Assembly: GCA_015478945.1 (NCBI GenBank)
Contig: JABUQX010099198.1
Location: 1 to 22,500 of the forward strand
Origin: Trachelipus rathkii
Lineage: Eukaryota; Arthropoda; Malacostraca; Isopoda; Trachelipodidae
Length of the DNA: 22,500 nt
Direction of reading: 5' to 3'
Part shown: in pieces, positions 20,944 to 22,500 of the stretch
Numbering within the stretch: the first letter of the stretch is position 1
Layout: every line of letters begins with the position of its first letter
Translations under genes and position numbers: made by a program
The notes under the pieces: model-generated
Told to the model about the DNA's origin: nothing
Database searches by the model: none
What the model saw: the letters and a program-made list of their open reading frames with translations, nothing else

Positions 20944-21283
20944 TAGAGAGGAGAAGGAGGATTAATCAGCCGAGTGGTCCTTACAGAATGGGGGAAGAGA
21001 GAGAAGAGAGAAGAGGAGAGAAAGAAGAGAGGAGAGAGAAGAGAGAAAGAGAGAAGAGGAGAGAGCAAGGAGGATTATAAGTGCGAGCGGTCCTTACGAA
21101 GGGAGAGAGGAGAGAGAGAGAGAGAAGGAGGAATTATCCAGTCGAGCGGTTCTTACAGAAGGGAGAGAAGTGAGAGAGAGAGAAGATAGAAAGAGAGTAA
21201 GCAGAGAGGAAAGAGAAGAGAGAGAAGAGAGAGGAGGAGAGAGAGAGAAGGAGGATTATCAGTCGAGCGGTCTTAACAGGGGA

Positions 21284-21315
<32 letters not shown>

Positions 21316-21711
21316 CGAGAGAGAGGAGAGGAGAGAGAGAGAGAGAGAGAGAAAGGCAGGATTATCAGCGAGCGGTCCTACAGAAGAGGAGAGAGTGGAA
21401 GAGAGAGAGAGAGAGGAAAGAGAGGAGAGAGAGAGAGAGAGAGAGAGGCATTATCAGCCGAGTGCGGTTCTTAGCAGAAGGGAGAGAAAGTGAGAGGAGA
21501 GAGAGAGAGAAGAGAGAGAGACGAGAGAGAGAGGAGAGAGAGAGAGAGAAGCGGAGGATTAGTCAAGTCGAGCGGTCCTTACAGAAGGGAGAGAAGTGAG
21601 AGAGAGAAGAGAGAGAGACGGGAGAGAGAGAAGAGAAGGAAGGATTTACAGGTCGAGACGGTTCCTTACAAGAAAGGGAAGAGAAGTGAGATGAGAGAGA
21701 GAGAGAGAGAG

Positions 21712-21745
<34 letters not shown>

Positions 21746-22500
21746 GATTATCAGTCGAGCGGTCTTCTTACAGAAAGAGGAGAGAACGTGAGAGAGAGAG
21801 AGAGAGTAGAAGAGGAGAGAGAGAGAGAGAGAAGAGAGAGATGAGAGAGTAGAGAGAGATAGAGAGGGAGAGAGAGAGAAGGAGATTTCAGTCGACGGTC
21901 GAGCGGTCCTTACAGAAGGGAGAGAAGTGAGAGAGAGAGAGAGGAGAGCAGAGAGAGATGAGGAGAGAGAGATGGAAGGAGGATTATAAGTCGAGCGTCC
22001 CTTGCAGAAGGTGAGAGGAGTGAGAGAGAGGAGAGAGAAGAGAGAGAGAGAGAAGGAGGATTATCAGTCGAGCGGTCCTTACAGAAGGCGAGTAAGAAGT
22101 GAGAGAGAGATGCAGAGAGGAGAGAGAGAGTGAGAGAGAGAGAGGGAGAGAGACAGGGAGATTATCAGTCGAGCGGTCCTTACAAAGAAGGGAGAGAAGT
22201 GAGAGAGAGAGAGAGAGGAGAGAGAGTGAGAGAGGAGAAGAGAGAGAGAGGCATTATCAGGTCGAGCGGTTCTACAGAGGAGAGGAGAAGTCGAGAGAGA
22301 GAGAAGAGAGAGAGAGGGAGGAATTATTCAGTCGAGCGGTTCTTACAGAAGGGAGAGAAGTGAGAGAACAAAATTGGGGCAAGATGGCTTAGAGCAGAGA
22401 AGAGAGAGAAGAGAGAGAGAGGATTATCGTCCGAGGGGAGAGAAAGAGGGAGGAAGTGAGAGAGAGGAGAGAGAGAGAGAGCAGAGTTAAAGAGAGAGGA
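20026..22500 (+). repeat. Composite (GA)n satellite punctuated by a conserved ~41-bp core
   Basis: (GA)n tracts of variable length alternate with a core reading GGATTATCAGTCGAGCGG, then TCCTTACAGAAGGGAGAG, then AAGTG. I locate about 20 core copies starting near 20301, 20597, 20697, 20828, 20954, 21067, 21125, 21248, 21353, 21447, 21549, 21636, 21743, 21879, 21976, 22053, 22155, 22249, 22317 and 22419; spacing is about 58-135 bp, with a longer gap (20301 to 20597) holding diverged copies. The array continues past the window end. Open frames are long because GA repeats contain no stops and the core is open in two + frames (DYQSSGPYRRERSE, or IISRAVLTEGREVR); frames change between copies, so I treat them as spurious. 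A unique insert (ACAAAATTGGGGCAAGATGG) lies at 22368-22387. Confidence 0.93.

Noticed and set aside
20332..21852. Arg/Glu-rich frames of 100-167 codons as protein genes
   Set aside because: They arise because GA repeats lack stops in every + frame; frames change between copies and no start context, intron or domain supports a gene.
20026..22500. CRISPR array, because of regularly spaced repeats
   Set aside because: Spacers are (GA)n, not unique sequences; spacing is irregular; no cas genes; the context is eukaryotic.

Overview
This is a eukaryotic, AT-dominated, repeat-saturated window. It most resembles a decapod crustacean genome (shrimp, crab or relative). The reasons are the very high load of simple repeats ((TA)n, (ATT)n, (GA)n), arthropod-type transposon debris, and one exon of an arthropod GATA transcription factor. 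The species cannot be read from the sequence. No bacterial-style genes or operons are visible, and most open frames are microsatellite translations.

Layout. 1-1250: decayed 3' end of a non-LTR retrotransposon (LINE) on +, followed by an untranslated tail with short internal duplications. 1250-5430: non-coding DNA with (TA)n, (GA)n and (ATT)n arrays, a five-copy minisatellite (3961-4224) and a 35-bp ACCGGT repeat. If the GATA gene model is right, this is intron. 5433-5747: terminal exon of a pannier/GATA4/5/6-like factor, starting just downstream of the C-terminal zinc finger and followed by a poly(A) signal. This is the only segment that looks like a functional gene part. 5890-7980: (TA)n and (ATT)n arrays. 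7983-9568: an abrupt GC- and CpG-rich, G+T-skewed block with no recognisable gene. 9569-11440: more (ATT)n, (AAT)n and (TA)n arrays. 11770-13960: on the minus strand, a frameshifted pseudogene of a multicopy arthropod protein family whose motif order looks hAT-transposase-like. 14310-15500: (TA)n and a very long (TTA)n/(TTTTTA)n tract. 15950-16090: tRNA-derived SINE. 16140-17110: decayed ZBED5/SCAND3-like hAT transposase on +. 17114-18509: a candidate non-autonomous hAT element with imperfect terminal inverted repeats. 18510-19660: (TA)n-rich and unassigned DNA. About 20030 to the window end: a composite satellite of (GA)n tracts punctuated about 20 times by a conserved ~41-bp core.

The elements do not form a pathway. 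The window reads as the 3' end of one developmental-regulator gene followed by a transposon and satellite graveyard. The items most worth checking are the GC-rich block (foreign DNA or assembly noise), the GA/core satellite, the hAT-like reading of the arthropod family, and the (AT)n array abutting the GATA splice acceptor.
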